A DNA stretch of 64,000 nt from Golubevia sp. BC0850 (GCA_012976225.1 JAAVVG010000001.1:1364001-1428000), one strand, 5' to 3'. Positions 34,531 to 45,790 are shown, counted from the stretch's first letter. The notes: generated from the letters alone by a model not told the origin. A program made the numbers and translations.

Positions 34531-35490
34531 TCATTTCTCTAGACCAGCTTTAACCTTCTCGAAGTGTGTCCGCGTTTCCATCAACTTTTCCTTTGAAATT
34601 CCAGGCTGTCGACTCCTCGTTCTAACAGCTTCTTCTAAATTCTTCAAACTAGTACTTGCGATCGCTGATTTTGTACTGTTTGACGAGGAGTCTGCTTGCA
34701 GGAGTCGAAGACTTTGGACCCCGTCTAGGAATTGGGATCGATGTTTGAGTCTGAGAAGTTGCTCTCTGAGAGGCCGAGGACGATGCAGTCGCAGAACCTT
34801 TCCTATGAGCAGATAGACAAGAACGAACGAGATCTGGTCAGCTGCGACTCTTTGGGTCAAGTCTGAGGAATTGAGAATTTCCTTCATAAGAGAGAGTCAG
34901 GGAGTGGGAGCTGCTTCCACCTCCACTCTGCTCGCTTCTGTACTCGATGTGCTTGATGATCCTCGATCTAAGTCTGACTTACACCGAGCTTTTACACGGC
35001 TATGATCTTCTGCAGCATCTTCTTACCGATCAAATCCTTCCTTCCGCTTCTTCCTGGACTCACATGGGCCCTCCCTTTCCCTTTCCACTTCGACTGCAAC
35101 TCTTCTTCTAACGAGGACATAATCACCATCTCTCAGTCCGGCTTCTACTACAGTCCTTTCGCTGTCTAGCAGAGCAGAGGATCGAGGACTAGGCTTGTGG
35201 CAAGAGCACCTTCCGAGTTACAATGAAGCAGCTTCTTGATCTGGATCCAATTCACGGACTCTACAAAATCCTCTCAAGATTTTGACCACCGGCTTATCCT
35301 CTCTGACTCCAGCGAGATCCATAGGCTTAGATCCAGGGAGGCAATCGTGAACAGAGACGGCGTGGCAGAAGTTGAGCTTCAGTGGGACTTTGGGAGAAAG
35401 AGGGACTTGAGAATTGAAGCTCTGAACGTCGGAATTGATGGTTGGAGGGTAGTTCTGTATCGTCTGAATGGTAAATTGGATGTGTTGAGC
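34531..35490 (-). pseudogene. Family copy B (relative of the gene at 10.6-12 kb), decayed
   Basis: Read on the minus strand from about 35490, a frame gives SFNSQVPLSPKVPLKLNF, then HDCLPGSKPMDLAGV, KPVVKILRGFCRVRELDPDQ and LLDSERTVVEAGLRDGDYVL. These align with the ubiquitin/SUMO-like segment of copy A. One in-frame TAA lies in place of the Gln before LGRC. The phase-1 donor after CCAT|GTGAGT (about 35068) is conserved with copy A. A second block (GSATASSS-like) and the C-terminal block LKNLEEAVRTRSRQPGISKE follow, ending at 34531. The GWPQ segment of copies A and C is missing. It is a host gene relic, not a mobile-element protein as far as I can see. Confidence 0.6.
34714..35376. repeat. Dispersed duplication, unit 1 (partner at 59211-59880)
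   Basis: The sequence matches 59211..59880 in the same orientation. The part 35001..35376 corresponds to 59505..59880 with no length difference and about three base differences by eye. The leftmost 300 bp is clearly related but more diverged, with small indels. Similarity stops abruptly at 35376/59880. Confidence 0.9.
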
Positions 35491-35789
35491 TCAAAAGCAA
35501 TCCGGATCGAGATGGGGTGAAAGAGAAACCAGAGAGATAATTCGACTTTGCTCCCTCTCCGCCACACTCACAGCCTCATTAATACCTGGCCAATTGTAAA
35601 GCGATGGGTGAATTCACAAACGAAACCAGATCAGCTCAAATAGTTTGGAAATGCCAGCCTTGCTGATTCAAAAAAGAAAAGAAGCTTTGATTTCGCTATA
35701 ATATTACAACAAATTACAAAGAGTGTCAAAGTTTTTCCATTTGAAGAAAGCTCCAACCCTTCAAATAGCAAGTTACACCCCTGAGCTTC

Positions 35790-38530
35790 TTATACGGCAG
35801 TCACTGTACTTCCTCTCGTCGTGTTGGTTGCAGGAAGCAGAGTTGCGTTGCTTTGAGTTGGAGAGCTAGGAGCAGGGTTGATTGATGCGTTGATGCTTGT
35901 CGAAGTATCCACACTTCTGATTACTCCTATGAGCTTGGTACGTCCCTCTCTAGTGATGATCTTCGTGCCAGTCTCGAGGTATTCAGCGTAACGGATGAAG
36001 CGGAAACGAATTCTAAGGGGTGACAAGAGTGAGAAAGTGGGAGAGAGAGATCAGACTGGGAAGAGCAATTCGTTTGGAAGATTGCAAACTTCTACTCGAG
36101 AACTTTAGGCAAGGGAAGAGGTGAGGCTCGGGGCAAGGGTAACTTAATCTCACCTAGCTCTGTCTCCCGTTCTGACGACTGGCTTTCCATCGGCTCCGGT
36201 GTCTGCATCACTGTCGTCGAGCTTGGAAATAGAACATATCCGAACTAAGGTGGGAAAGAAGAAGTGAGGAAAGAGGTCAGAATGCTGCTCTATCCAAGAA
36301 CTTCAGAACGAGAATCGTTCCACGCTACTCACCCGTCTGTCTGACTCCGGCGGCATGAAGAACCATACAAGATCCAACGGCAAGAGTGGTAGAGTCTAGG
36401 GGAAACCGAGGATAGAAAAAGAGATAGAAGAGGAAATTTGAGATCGTTAGTCGATTGAAAGCCTCCCCTCCCGAAGACTCCCCTCCAGAAACTCACGATA
36501 AAGACAAAGAATCTCTGCGTCGAACTCAAAGTGAGCTTTAGGAGTTGCATCTCTAGCTAACATTACCATACCTCTTCTGACCTGATTCCTCCTAACTCTC
36601 TTCAAAGCGAAGGAAGCCGACTGACCAGCTATAGCCTTGTCAACATTCACCCTCTTTCTCTGAATAGATCTAATTTGAGAAGGGAAGAAAGCCCCGAGAG
36701 AATCTGGACCTAACAACATAGTATCTCCAGTCTTGACAAATCCAGCAGTAATAACACCAGAAACGACAGTTCCAGAGAAAGGAACGCTAAAAGTGTCAGA
36801 TATCTGAAAGGAGAAAGGAGCAGTAGAATCGAAAGATTGAGAATGTCCTCCACTGATTGGTAGAGTGTTTAAAAAGAGTCTGACTAAATCTAAACCTGCA
36901 CCAGTAACGTTTGAGATTGGAAAAATAGGAGCGACTCTTTCTTTGCCTAATCTAATTGCGGCTTCTACAGCTTGGGAAGGAGTTTCCACGAAGATTGGAA
37001 CTTTGCGACACCCTGGGGATTTGAGGACTTTGGTTAATTGCTTGATGGTTGATTCGTAGACGTGAGCTGGAGTCATGTCGATCTTGGTAACGCAAATGAA
37101 AACTGGAAGTGCGAGAGCTAAGGCGATTCCTAAATGTTCTTTTGCCATTCCTATCAAACCAGCATTGGCTCCCACTAGCAGCATGACGTAGTCTGGAAGA
37201 CATCCAGTTAAACCGGCTACCGTCGTTCTGAGGTAACGTTCGTGACCTGTGGATAGAAGGAGAAAAGAGGATGAGATCATCTAACACTCGCTTGATTCTC
37301 AACACAACTTTAGCTCACCAGCTAAGTCCTGATAATTTTTTGAAGGGAAGTTTGGATATTGTGATTAGCTTCTGCAGGGGGAATAAGTCTATGGAGGAAA
37401 GATCTCTGGACTCACGATGAAAGAAATGACCTTTGCAGATTTATCGCAAATTTCTTCCCAACTCATCTTTCTGGCAGGTTCATCAGCCTTGGTAGCTTCC
37501 TTTATCGTCTGAGCTCCTTCAGAATCGAATCCCATGATCTCCATTCCAACAGAACTGGTTCTTCCAGTTTCGATTTCGTGCTTGTGACGGAATAGAGAGA
37601 CTCGAGCTTTTCCTCTTCCATCATCTAGAGCTCCTCGAGTTAGAACTGGAGTTTTGACAAAGATGAGAGGAGGGAAGAGAGACATGGAATTAGATGATGA
37701 AAGATGATGATATTGATAAGGAAGAAGATTAGCCCCACACTTTCGCGAGTGACTCACCTCCGAGAGTTGAACTCTTTCCAGCGTCGACGTTTCCTGAGAC
37801 AGGGAAGGGAGAGACACAGGATTGATAAAAGGATAGGATGAATATGAACTACTGCTGGACATGAAGAGCATTGACTTTGTACTACGTTCGTAATCGCTGA
37901 CCATTCTGACTAGCAGCACCTAGCCTCTATCTCTGCCTTCCCACCTCTTGCTTCTTCCATCGCCCTCCCCGAAATTCCAAGGGCAAATAACTCACCAGCA
38001 CAAGCTATCCTAACTTCCATCAAATTAGAGATATCATTAATCAGACGTCTAACCAAGATAGTAGCCAAAGTGGAGTCGTTCTCCATTGACTCATCCAACA
38101 CCTGAATCGACAATTCTCCAACTTTAGCAGCTTGATTCAAACGATTTCTAGCATTCAAATAAGCCTGATCTTCAAGGTTCAAAGGAATTCCATCATCATT
38201 CTGACCAAGTTTGATTAGAACCTCTCCTTGATTGAAGTCTATCCTTTCTAGAAGATATTTGGACAACTGGGAAATGGCAGCTTGTTCTGGATCAATGGCT
38301 GAAGAACCAGAAGATGAAGTCGAAGCTTGATGATGATCTTGATGATTTGATAGAAGATAATCATGGATTGAAGGAATAAGGATTGGTTCAGTTGAGTCAG
38401 CTTGCTGCGAATTAGAGTTAGCTGAGCGAGAATGTAATCGAGTCTCGTTTAGAGAAGCTGTTAGAGCATCCAAAGTTTTTGGAGTTGAAGTTGAACTTTG
38501 ACCAGCAGTCTGTAAATGCTGCTTCGACAT
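35790..38530 (-). CDS. GTPBP1/GTPBP2-like translational GTPase
   Basis: Eight exons: 37996..38530, 37758..37793, 37416..37645, 37319..37328, 36497..37246, 36333..36395, 36154..36244 and 35790..36012, giving 645 residues. G1 is [12 protein letters not shown], on its own 36-nt exon. The segment [15 protein letters not shown] follows as in GTPBP1. G3 is DLAGHERYL, where DLA and the first base of G come from a 10-nt exon. G4 is TKID and G5 lies near SNVTGAG. EF-Tu-like domain 2 ([23 protein letters not shown]) and domain 3 ([24 protein letters not shown]) complete it. The animal relatives GTPBP1/2 act on stalled ribosomes, mRNA decay and aminoacyl-tRNA delivery. The N-terminal 170 residues are Ser/Gln-rich. 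The family is firm. Confidence 0.88.
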
Positions 38531-38835
38531 GTTGAACTTGATTGATAGAAACAACGTTGTGGTTGGGAAGCGAGAGAGCCGCGAGTCCCAACCTGAACCC
38601 TGCGCAAGCGATAAGGTATCGTCAAATGAAAACACTCTGAACTGCACCAATTCAACTCGTGCAGAAGTGAAGGCAAAATTGTTGTGAAATTTGCTCTTGA
38701 AAGAGCTCTAGGTTTGACGCAAGTTATAATTACAGCAAAGCAGTATCGCCCTCCTTCTCCCCTCTTCCCTCTCCGGCCCTCCAGAGATCCCTATCTGGCT
38801 TTGTTACTATCTCCTTCGCTATACTCAACCACCCT
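38531..38835. other. Intergenic region between GTPase start and BAG gene stop
   Basis: These 305 bp hold the GTPase promoter and the BAG gene 3' UTR. No further gene is seen. Confidence 0.35.
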
Positions 38836-40121
38836 TCAGACCTTGGATTTCCCCTCCCAATTGAGTTTGACCCCCCTTTCCCTTGCAGAATCCACTCTAT
38901 CCAGCCAACCTTGAATTTCCTTAACCGCTCCTTTTCTCGCTTGACGTGTAGCCTCTGACTGAACTTGAACTCCATCTAATGATAGTAGCGCTCTGAGTAG
39001 CATTTCAGACGTCCCTCTCTGAAGTAAAGAAAGTTGAGATGAAGGGCCAACGATTGGGAGTTGAGAGATTTCTTTTTCCTTGTCTGATGTCTCCGTCGTC
39101 GAAGGGGCTTCAGTAGCCTGAGAAGTAGCAGTTGTGCTTGTACTTGTCGTTTCCGTCTTTTTAGTAGGATTCAAAGCATCAACACTTTTCTCCAATTGTA
39201 AAACTTTGGGTAATAAATCTCTTCTAGCAGCTTTTCTAACCCCTTCAATCCTATTCAAAAGCCCTTCTTCACTTGTGTCCTCTTCCATCAATTTCTTTTT
39301 TCTAGCTGCTTCTTCTCCTGGAGTTAAAGTACCACTTCCACCTTCATTTCCACCTCCTAATCTCTGTCCACCAGATTGTCCGCCAGAAGAAGCTCCACCC
39401 TTCTTCTTCCTCTGTTCATATCCAACAGGAGTTGCAGGACCTCCATTAGAACCAACCAACATGACTCTAGAACCATCTACTAAATGATAGGAGCTTAAAC
39501 TTGAACGATCGTCTTTCAAAGTTAGACCTTTTGAGATTAACTTCATGTTGGAAGGTGGTATGTCGGTTAGAGAAGATAGAACTGCTTTTAGATCTGAGAG
39601 CTTTGGAGGGGTTTCCATTTCTGGTAGGGTTACTTGGAGGCTGTGAGGGGTGGAGAGGTAGGGAGGGGCACGAGTGGAGAGGGAGAGTTGGAATCAGCTC
39701 GAGCTCTGATACCAGAGGGAACTTGGTACAGCACCTGGCTCAGCTAGACACTAAGGATTACTCCTTTATGACTGCTTCACTTCCAGCAAGCAGGAAGGAT
39801 AGGCTGAAGGGCGTAGCGATCTCTAGATGGAGTACCTCCTTAAAACCTCCTCTATTTCTCTCGTTCTACCGCCATCTCCTTTGAGTCTTCTTCCTGAAAC
39901 CCTCTGCCTTATACCTCCTATACACCTCCTTCCAAACCCCGATGGATCTCATTTGGGCATTACTACCGAAAATCCAGAAGGATGCTGCTGAACAGCTGGC
40001 TGATAATCTGTACTCACACTTCCCTCCCCCAAACCACCTCGAGCCTTCGAATGGGATTTGAGGCAGCGTTGGGATCGAGCTGTTGAGAGAGTTTATTCCA
40101 CTGAGAAGAGAACCAGGACAT
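38836..40121 (-). CDS. Ubiquitin-like plus BAG-domain co-chaperone
   Basis: Two exons, 40018..40121 and 38836..39640, give 302 residues. Exon 1 (MSWFSSQWNKLSQQLDPNAA ... RRLEVVWGRE) supplies the first strand of the ubiquitin-like domain. Exon 2 continues VLQVTLPEMETPPKLSDLKA and NMKLISKGLTLKDD. After a Gly-rich linker comes the BAG domain at about 165-285: LNRIEGVRKAARRDLLPKVL, SEMLLRALLSLDGV and KGAVKEIQGWLDRVDSARER. BAG proteins bind the Hsp70 ATPase domain and promote nucleotide exchange; a Ubl lets BAG1-type members dock at the proteasome. No membrane anchor is seen, unlike yeast Snl1. The intron is long for this window (377 nt). The start codon is 150 bp from that of THR1. Confidence 0.8.
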
Positions 40122-40271
40122 GATTTAGAAGGTTTGAAGTTGATGGTGTTGGTCTTTCCAAGCAACGTTGCTCTCGCCTTTGTCCAATTTTTGATTCATC
40201 GGGAATCTCTCTCTCTTCGTCTCTCTCTCTCCACTCAATCGCTTCCATCTTTCTAAATCTTCTTGCAAATT
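40122..40271. promoter_or_regulatory. Bidirectional promoter, BAG gene / THR1
   Basis: 150 bp between divergent start codons. A CT-rich tract (TCTCTCTCTC...) lies at about 40208-40232, upstream of THR1. Confidence 0.45.
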
Positions 40272-41848
40272 ATGACGAATAGGAACTTCACGATCAGAGT
40301 TCCCTGCACTTCTTCAAACATCGGACCAGGTTTTGACGTTGTAGGATTATCACTTTCTTCCTATTTAACCTTGAAAGTTACAATCAACACTCAAAATTCC
40401 AATCCTAATCCTCATCCAATTCTATCCTATACAGGTGAAGGTGCAGAAGAAGCGCCATTGGATCCATTCAAGAACTTAACAACCAGAACAGCTTTATACG
40501 TCTTACGATGTTCAGGTCAATCTTCTTTCCCTCAAGGAGTCACAATCAAAGTAGACAATCAAATCCCTTTTGGTAGAGGTTTAGGTTCATCTGGAGCAGC
40601 AGTTGTAGCAGGTCTACTTTTAGGTAACTCTTTAGGTAATCTAAATCTATCTAAAGACAGGTTACTAGATCACGCTTTGATGATAGAAAGACATCCAGAT
40701 AACGTCACTGCAGCTTTGATAGGTGGTTTCGTAGGTTCTTACCTTTTGGATCTGAACGAAAAAGACAAAGAAGCAAAAGACGTTCCTCTTTCTGAAGTTT
40801 TACCTGAATATCCTCCTGATGCTGGTGAGATGTGGGGAAGGAATCCTCCAAATCCTCCAAGAGGAATTGGACATTACATTAGGTTTGGTTGGGCAAAGGA
40901 AATCAAAGTCATTGCTATCATTCCTCAATTCGAAGTCAGTACGGCTAAAGCTAGGGATGCTTTACCAAAACAATATTCTATGCAGGATTTGGTGAGTCTC
41001 ATGGTTGAGGGTAGGGAGGAGTCATGGAGTTAGAAGGCCGCTGAGAGATGAAGGCCGGCGATGGAGGAGTCTTAGAGTCTCTCATTCAGCTCGAGCATCT
41101 CCAGAATTTGGTTCGGGAATTCAATTCAGGCTTGGGATATTATGGTAGAAGTTTCTCGAGTTTTCGAGCTACTTGGAGGGCGTGTGGCCTGTTCAAAGTG
41201 AACTCGAATTGACTTTTCCTCTCTCTCTCTCTCTTCTATTTCTTTTCTTCTTCTACAGGTCTTCAACCTTCAGCGTCTAGCAGTTCTCACTACTGCTCTT
41301 GCGCGATCTCCCCCTGATGCTGGTTTGATTTTCCAAGCTATGCAGGACCGAGTTCATCAGCCGTACAGGAAACACTTGGTGAGTCCTTCTTGAAAGCATC
41401 TCATTTCTGTCGAGCATACGAATTCCAGACCCGAATTACTTCAATGCAAATCCTTCTTCTGATTCTAATTTACTCTTTCTATTCGTCATTTTCCCCTTGC
41501 TCTTTATCTTTCGCCACCCAAACAGATTCCTGGTCTTCGTAAGTACTCTCTGCGGCACACCCCCTCTCCTTTACACCCTAAAGTACTTCGCTCACTTTCT
41601 TTCTCTTTCTCATTTCTTTCGTCCCTTTCTCCACAGCTCGTATTCTCTCTTCAGTCACTCCTTCGACTCATCCAGGTCTTCTAGGAATCTGTCTTTCTGG
41701 AGCTGGTCCTACTATCTTGGCTCTCTCAACTGCTAATGAACAGAATATCGCTGATACTATCGTGGAGGAATTCAAGAAGGAGAAGATCGAATGTGAAGTT
41801 AGGATGCTGGAAGTTACTGAGGAGGGTGCTACTGTTACGCAAGAATAA
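40272..41848 (+). CDS. THR1: Homoserine kinase (threonine biosynthesis)
   Basis: Four exons: 40272..40991, 41259..41378, 41526..41538 and 41637..41848, giving 354 residues, the usual THR1 length. It is a GHMP kinase: N-terminal VPCTSSNIGPGFDVVGLSLS, ATP-binding loop PFGRGLGSSGAAVVAG (about 99-114), substrate-site HPDNVTAALIGGFVGS, and C-terminal GLLGICLSGAGPTILAL. It phosphorylates L-homoserine to O-phospho-L-homoserine with ATP, the penultimate step to threonine, in the cytosol. Exon 3 is only 13 nt and encodes IPGL plus one base of P in the conserved stretch IPGLPRILSSVTPSTHP. The reading frame holds only if that micro-exon is included. Confidence 0.93.
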
Positions 41849-42294
41849 GAGGGAGAGGGAGTTGGGAGATGGAAAGGGTTGAGAGGCTAGCAATTTGTCA
41901 TTCAGATTTTAATGCCAATTCCAAAAGTAAATACTAGTACTATAGACGTCTTTGAGTCACGTAACACGTTTGCTTGAATCTTTTGCGACATCAGACTCCC
42001 AGAAGGAACGGGAGTGATCTTATATTCTCTTCGAGGATTGCGGTGTTGGGTGCGAGAAAGATTTGCTTCCAACTAGTGTTTCGAGGCAGCTGAGGCAGAG
42101 TTGTTGGACTCAGAAATTGAACTAGTCTTGTTCAATCCCTCATCCAAGCACCGCCGGGAGGCCGACAAACGCTGGAGGAGGAAATTGAGCGCCTTTTTTT
42201 TTTGGCTGTCGTTCTTCGAGGTCTCTTTTCGCACATCAACATCCCTTTCGACTTTTCTCACTTTCAATCCATATTACGAAGTAGAGATATACAG
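41849..42294. other. Intergenic region, no supported gene
   Basis: 3' flank of THR1 and promoter of the P-loop kinase, both on the + strand. A T homopolymer (about 10) sits at about 42196-42205. Nothing else is recognised. Confidence 0.3.
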
Positions 42295-43596
42295 ATGGAA
42301 CTCAATAGAGATGGACAACCAAAGCAACAAATGCTGATTCTATGCGGAGTGAGTTAGGAATGGCGAATCCAGCAAAGTCAGAAGTGGGCGGGTCTGACAA
42401 TTCTCTTCACACTCCTATCTTCACAGCTCGTGGGCAGTGGAAAGTCAACTTGTATGCTGTCGAGATCACCAGTTTCAGCTTGCAGCAGAAGTTTTAAGGA
42501 AGACTTTCTGAAGCACTCTTTTCTTTTTTCTTTGTCCAAATCTTCTCTCCTTTCTCTTGCAGTTGCTAAGGCTCTTTCTTCTAACTCGGAGGTGAGTAAC
42601 AGCGATGCAATAAGCTTTTGAGTGTTTCTGACTATTACCTCTCTCTCTGTCTCGGTTCGCAGGACTGGGTTCGATGCAATCAGGATGAGCTCGGAAGCAG
42701 GCAAGCAGTCCAAGGACGAGCAGCCAGAGCTCTGGGTGATGGAAAGAGCGTTATCATAGATGTACGTATCGAAAAAAACCATTAACTGTCATATTGCTCT
42801 TTTTGTTTCAAATGGTCATCGTCTTCAGAGTAGCAGCTAACTGTCAACCTCTCACCCTCGCACCTACAGCGAACTAACTTTGATCCTCCGTGGGTGCCCT
42901 TTCTGTGTCTTCTTCTGAAGCCCTAATTGACACGATCTCCTGTGACTAACGTAACATTCATTCTCATTTGTTGACATCTCATCAGACAAAGAAGAACTTG
43001 GCTGGATCTAGCGGCGAAATACGACTCAGTCGAAGTTTCCGCCATCATCTTTGACACTCCTTTCTCGGAGTGTGAGGCCCGATTGAGAATCAGATCTGGT
43101 CACGAAACACTCAAGAATCCAGAGCAGGCTCTAGAGTGAGTCCAGTTCCTTACGACGATGCTCCAAAGTGACACTCCACTGACCAACTCTACTCCCCATA
43201 CCCTCTCTCTTTTTCTCCCCAAGCATCCTTCGACGTTTTTCTCGCCAAATGAGAGATCCCACTCCACGAGAAGGCTACTCGCATATCTTTCGTCTAAGTC
43301 CTTCAGACATTTCCTCGGAGCCACACCCTTCAGATCTCGAGTTCATTCTCTCTCAGATAGCTGCCTCGCAGCTTTTCATTCATCCTAACGGGCTTCCTCC
43401 CCCTCCTCCATCTAGTTCCAATCGAGGTAGAGGACGAGGAAGAGGAAGGGGCAGAGGTGGAGATCGTGGATCAAGAGGTATGCGAGGTGCAGGACGAGGA
43501 CCTCCTTCTGTCGACCAAGGACCGGCACCTCATCCTTACCATTCAGCTTTTCCTCCATCAGCTCCTCCTTCGCAGCGTGACATGGGTCCAATGTAA
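42295..43596 (+). CDS. P-loop kinase (AAA_33/polynucleotide-kinase-like) with RG-rich tail
   Basis: Seven exons: 42295..42348, 42427..42451, 42563..42591, 42663..42761, 42870..42889, 42986..43135 and 43224..43596, giving 249 residues. The Walker A loop LVGSGKST is encoded by the 25-nt exon 2. WVRCNQDELGSRQAVQGRA and DGKSVIIDRTNFDPPQRRTW follow, with the Walker-B-like IIDRTN typical of the zeta/PNK-type kinases in AAA_33. The lid region is IFDTPFSECEARLRIRSGHE. The C-terminus, about 195-249, is Pro-rich and then an RGRGRGRGRGRGGDRG tract, which suggests RNA or ribonucleoprotein binding. Related fungal proteins phosphorylate nucleic-acid 5' ends or small molecules; the substrate here is unknown. 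All introns are short and three internal exons are under 30 nt. Confidence 0.75.
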
Positions 43597-43806
43597 GCAA
43601 CTTCGTGGTTCTCCGTAGATGCCCTTATGATCCTCTGATCGTTCGTCGATTCTTCCTTGCCTCCCCTACCTACGAACAGCACTTCCTGATTCCTTTCGAG
43701 TCACTCCCAGCTCCGATTCAATCAAATGTGAAGTAAAAAGATGTGACACCATAAGTTTGTTGGCACTAATACAGAAACCACGTGGCCACGAAAGAAATAA
43801 GCCGTT

Positions 43807-45671
43807 TTAAGAAGACTCCGGTACGATGATTTCATCTGCAACTCTCCTCTCTGAAGCTGTTTCGGGCAGAATCCAGAAAAAGTCATCCTTTGGCAACAAT
43901 CTTTCGATTGTCGAAGACCCGTCTTCCCTTTGAAGTCCATTCCCTTTCTTCCGATTCTTCTTTCGACTGTCCTTCTTTGAGATCCCAACCGTCTGAAAGC
44001 CAGAGATTAGATCTTCTACTTTCAAATCCGATTTTCCTGCGTTATTTGTATTTGAATCAGGATATGAGAACCCGTTTGAAGTGGAAGTAGAAGCTGAAGG
44101 ATTGTGTTGGGCAGAGGGGTCAAAGTGTTGGAAAGCTAAGTCGTTGAGAGCCGAGTTGAATGGACTTGGAAGAGGTGGTATCTGATGAGTGACGAGGTGG
44201 GGAGCTGTTTGAGTCGTGGATGATTAGAAGAAACAGGAGCATTGTAGATGAGTTGGAAGCTCTAGCATAATCGCAACAACTGGAGGGGTCCAGTAACTTC
44301 AGAGTTCCCCCTTACTCACTGATTCTGAAAATGCATGGAGATTCTTTCTCTAGCTGAGAATCAGAAAGCCTAGAAGAATGGGCCGGAGAAGAAAAGAGAT
44401 GAGATGGCATACACTTGACGCAATCGAGGGGAAGCAGGCGACTCACCTTTCAGAATACGTCCTCAAATCATTCCAACAGAAGAGTAGTCCACTCAGAGTC
44501 TCCGGCGTCCAATTCGATCTCAAGAAGTTCTCGTACAGAGTTCTAGGACAATGAGGCATGTAAATGAGCGTCTGGAACTTAAACCTTCGGCTGAGATTAA
44601 GAGTTGTGTTCGATTCTCTGTGGCTTGGGGAGCTGAAGGGATGATTTCCTACTTTGTTCTCAATTAGACATTCATAACCTAGACCTATCTCTAAGAGGTA
44701 GATATCTTGTTTGCTGAAGACTGGGTCGTAGATCTGGACAGAAGTAGGAGGATTGAAAGAACCTTGCGAGCTGGAGGCTGGGAGCGGGACTTCTGCAGTG
44801 TTTGTCGGTTCTGAGCTTGCTGAAGAGGATAATCTTGATCTGGAAGAAAGATAATTAGAGAGTAAGCTGAGAAAAGCCAGCTGGATCTGAGCGTTCTTCG
44901 AGTTGACGGGAGAGCCAATTCCTAATGAGAAGATCGAGGGTCGTCTTGGTTCTTTATCTTCTCCAGAGTTTTCAGGATATTCATCTCGATCGTCTTTTGG
45001 TCCTTGGTCGGTGTTGGCTGAGAGAAAAGATTCGGTGCTTGTTTCTGAAGAAGATGAAGAGATGCTCGAGCTTTCGTTGCCTGGGTTTGAATCTCTTCGA
45101 GGCTCCGCATTTGAATTTGATGATTCTGAAGAAAACTGTTTTGAGGAACCAAACACTTTTGGAAGAAGAGCTGAAGGGAAGGAGATGAAGAGATAAAAGT
45201 CAGAGTTCGAAGAAGAAAAAGAGAAGAAGGAAAAGAGAAGACGACCCCTGCACAGCTCGATCTCTTCCCAGCCCTCTCGCAATTAAGGGAGCGAAATGGC
45301 CAGATAAGCTTTCTGCAGATCTAAAATGTCTTGAAGGAGTAGGCCTAGACTTGATGGCCGAGCAGAGAAGTGTTCATTCTTTTTATTTGCGTCTCACCTC
45401 TCAAGCTGATCCCGAATTGGCCCTCAACCAAGAGCTTCTCCCTCTGTTTGATGAGTTCCAGCTTTTCTTCAAGCCATTTCTGATTTTCGAAGGGATCCTT
45501 GGCTGAACTTGCTTCTTTCGATGTTGAATTCTGCTGCGATTGGGAATCTTCTTGGAGGTCTGGAGTAGGATGAGAGTTTGGCTTCTTCCTCCGCCTATTC
45601 GTCTTCGAATTAGTATGCGAATGATCAGATTTTGCAGAATACTTGAAGTCAGGAAACTCAAGATTCGACAT
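43807..45671 (-). CDS. SRR1-like domain protein
   Basis: Exons 45398..45671, 44447..45170, a proposed 5-nt exon at 44320..44324, and 43807..44204 give 466 residues. Exon 1 holds a basic region and the helix KWLEEKLELIKQREKLLVEG that precedes SRR1 domains. Exon 2 has the core motifs SIFSLGIGSPVNSKNAQIQL, VQIYDPVFSKQDIYLLEIGL, IENKVGN and LIYMPHCPRTLYENFLRSNW, all hallmarks of SRR1 (first known from plant light/clock signalling; fungal members are linked to heme and transcription). The last exon reads PHLVTHQIPPLPSPFNSALN and ends VADEIIVPESS. Joining exon 2 (phase 2) to the last exon needs exactly the AATCA micro-exon, flanked by TTTTCAG and GTGAGT. The domain is firm; the 3' splicing is tentative. 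Confidence 0.78.
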
Positions 45672-45790
45672 GAATAGAAAAGCGTGTTGGTCTGAAAAGA
45701 GACCCTCTTTAATTTGAAGTCTATCCACCCGGTCCACATCTCTTCCTCTCTTGCAAACCACTCACCCTTTTCCATCTCTTCCCTGGATTC
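45672..45790. promoter_or_regulatory. Bidirectional promoter, SRR1-like / RhoGEF
   Basis: 119 bp between divergent start codons, one of the shortest spacings in the window. CT-rich on the RhoGEF side. Confidence 0.45.
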
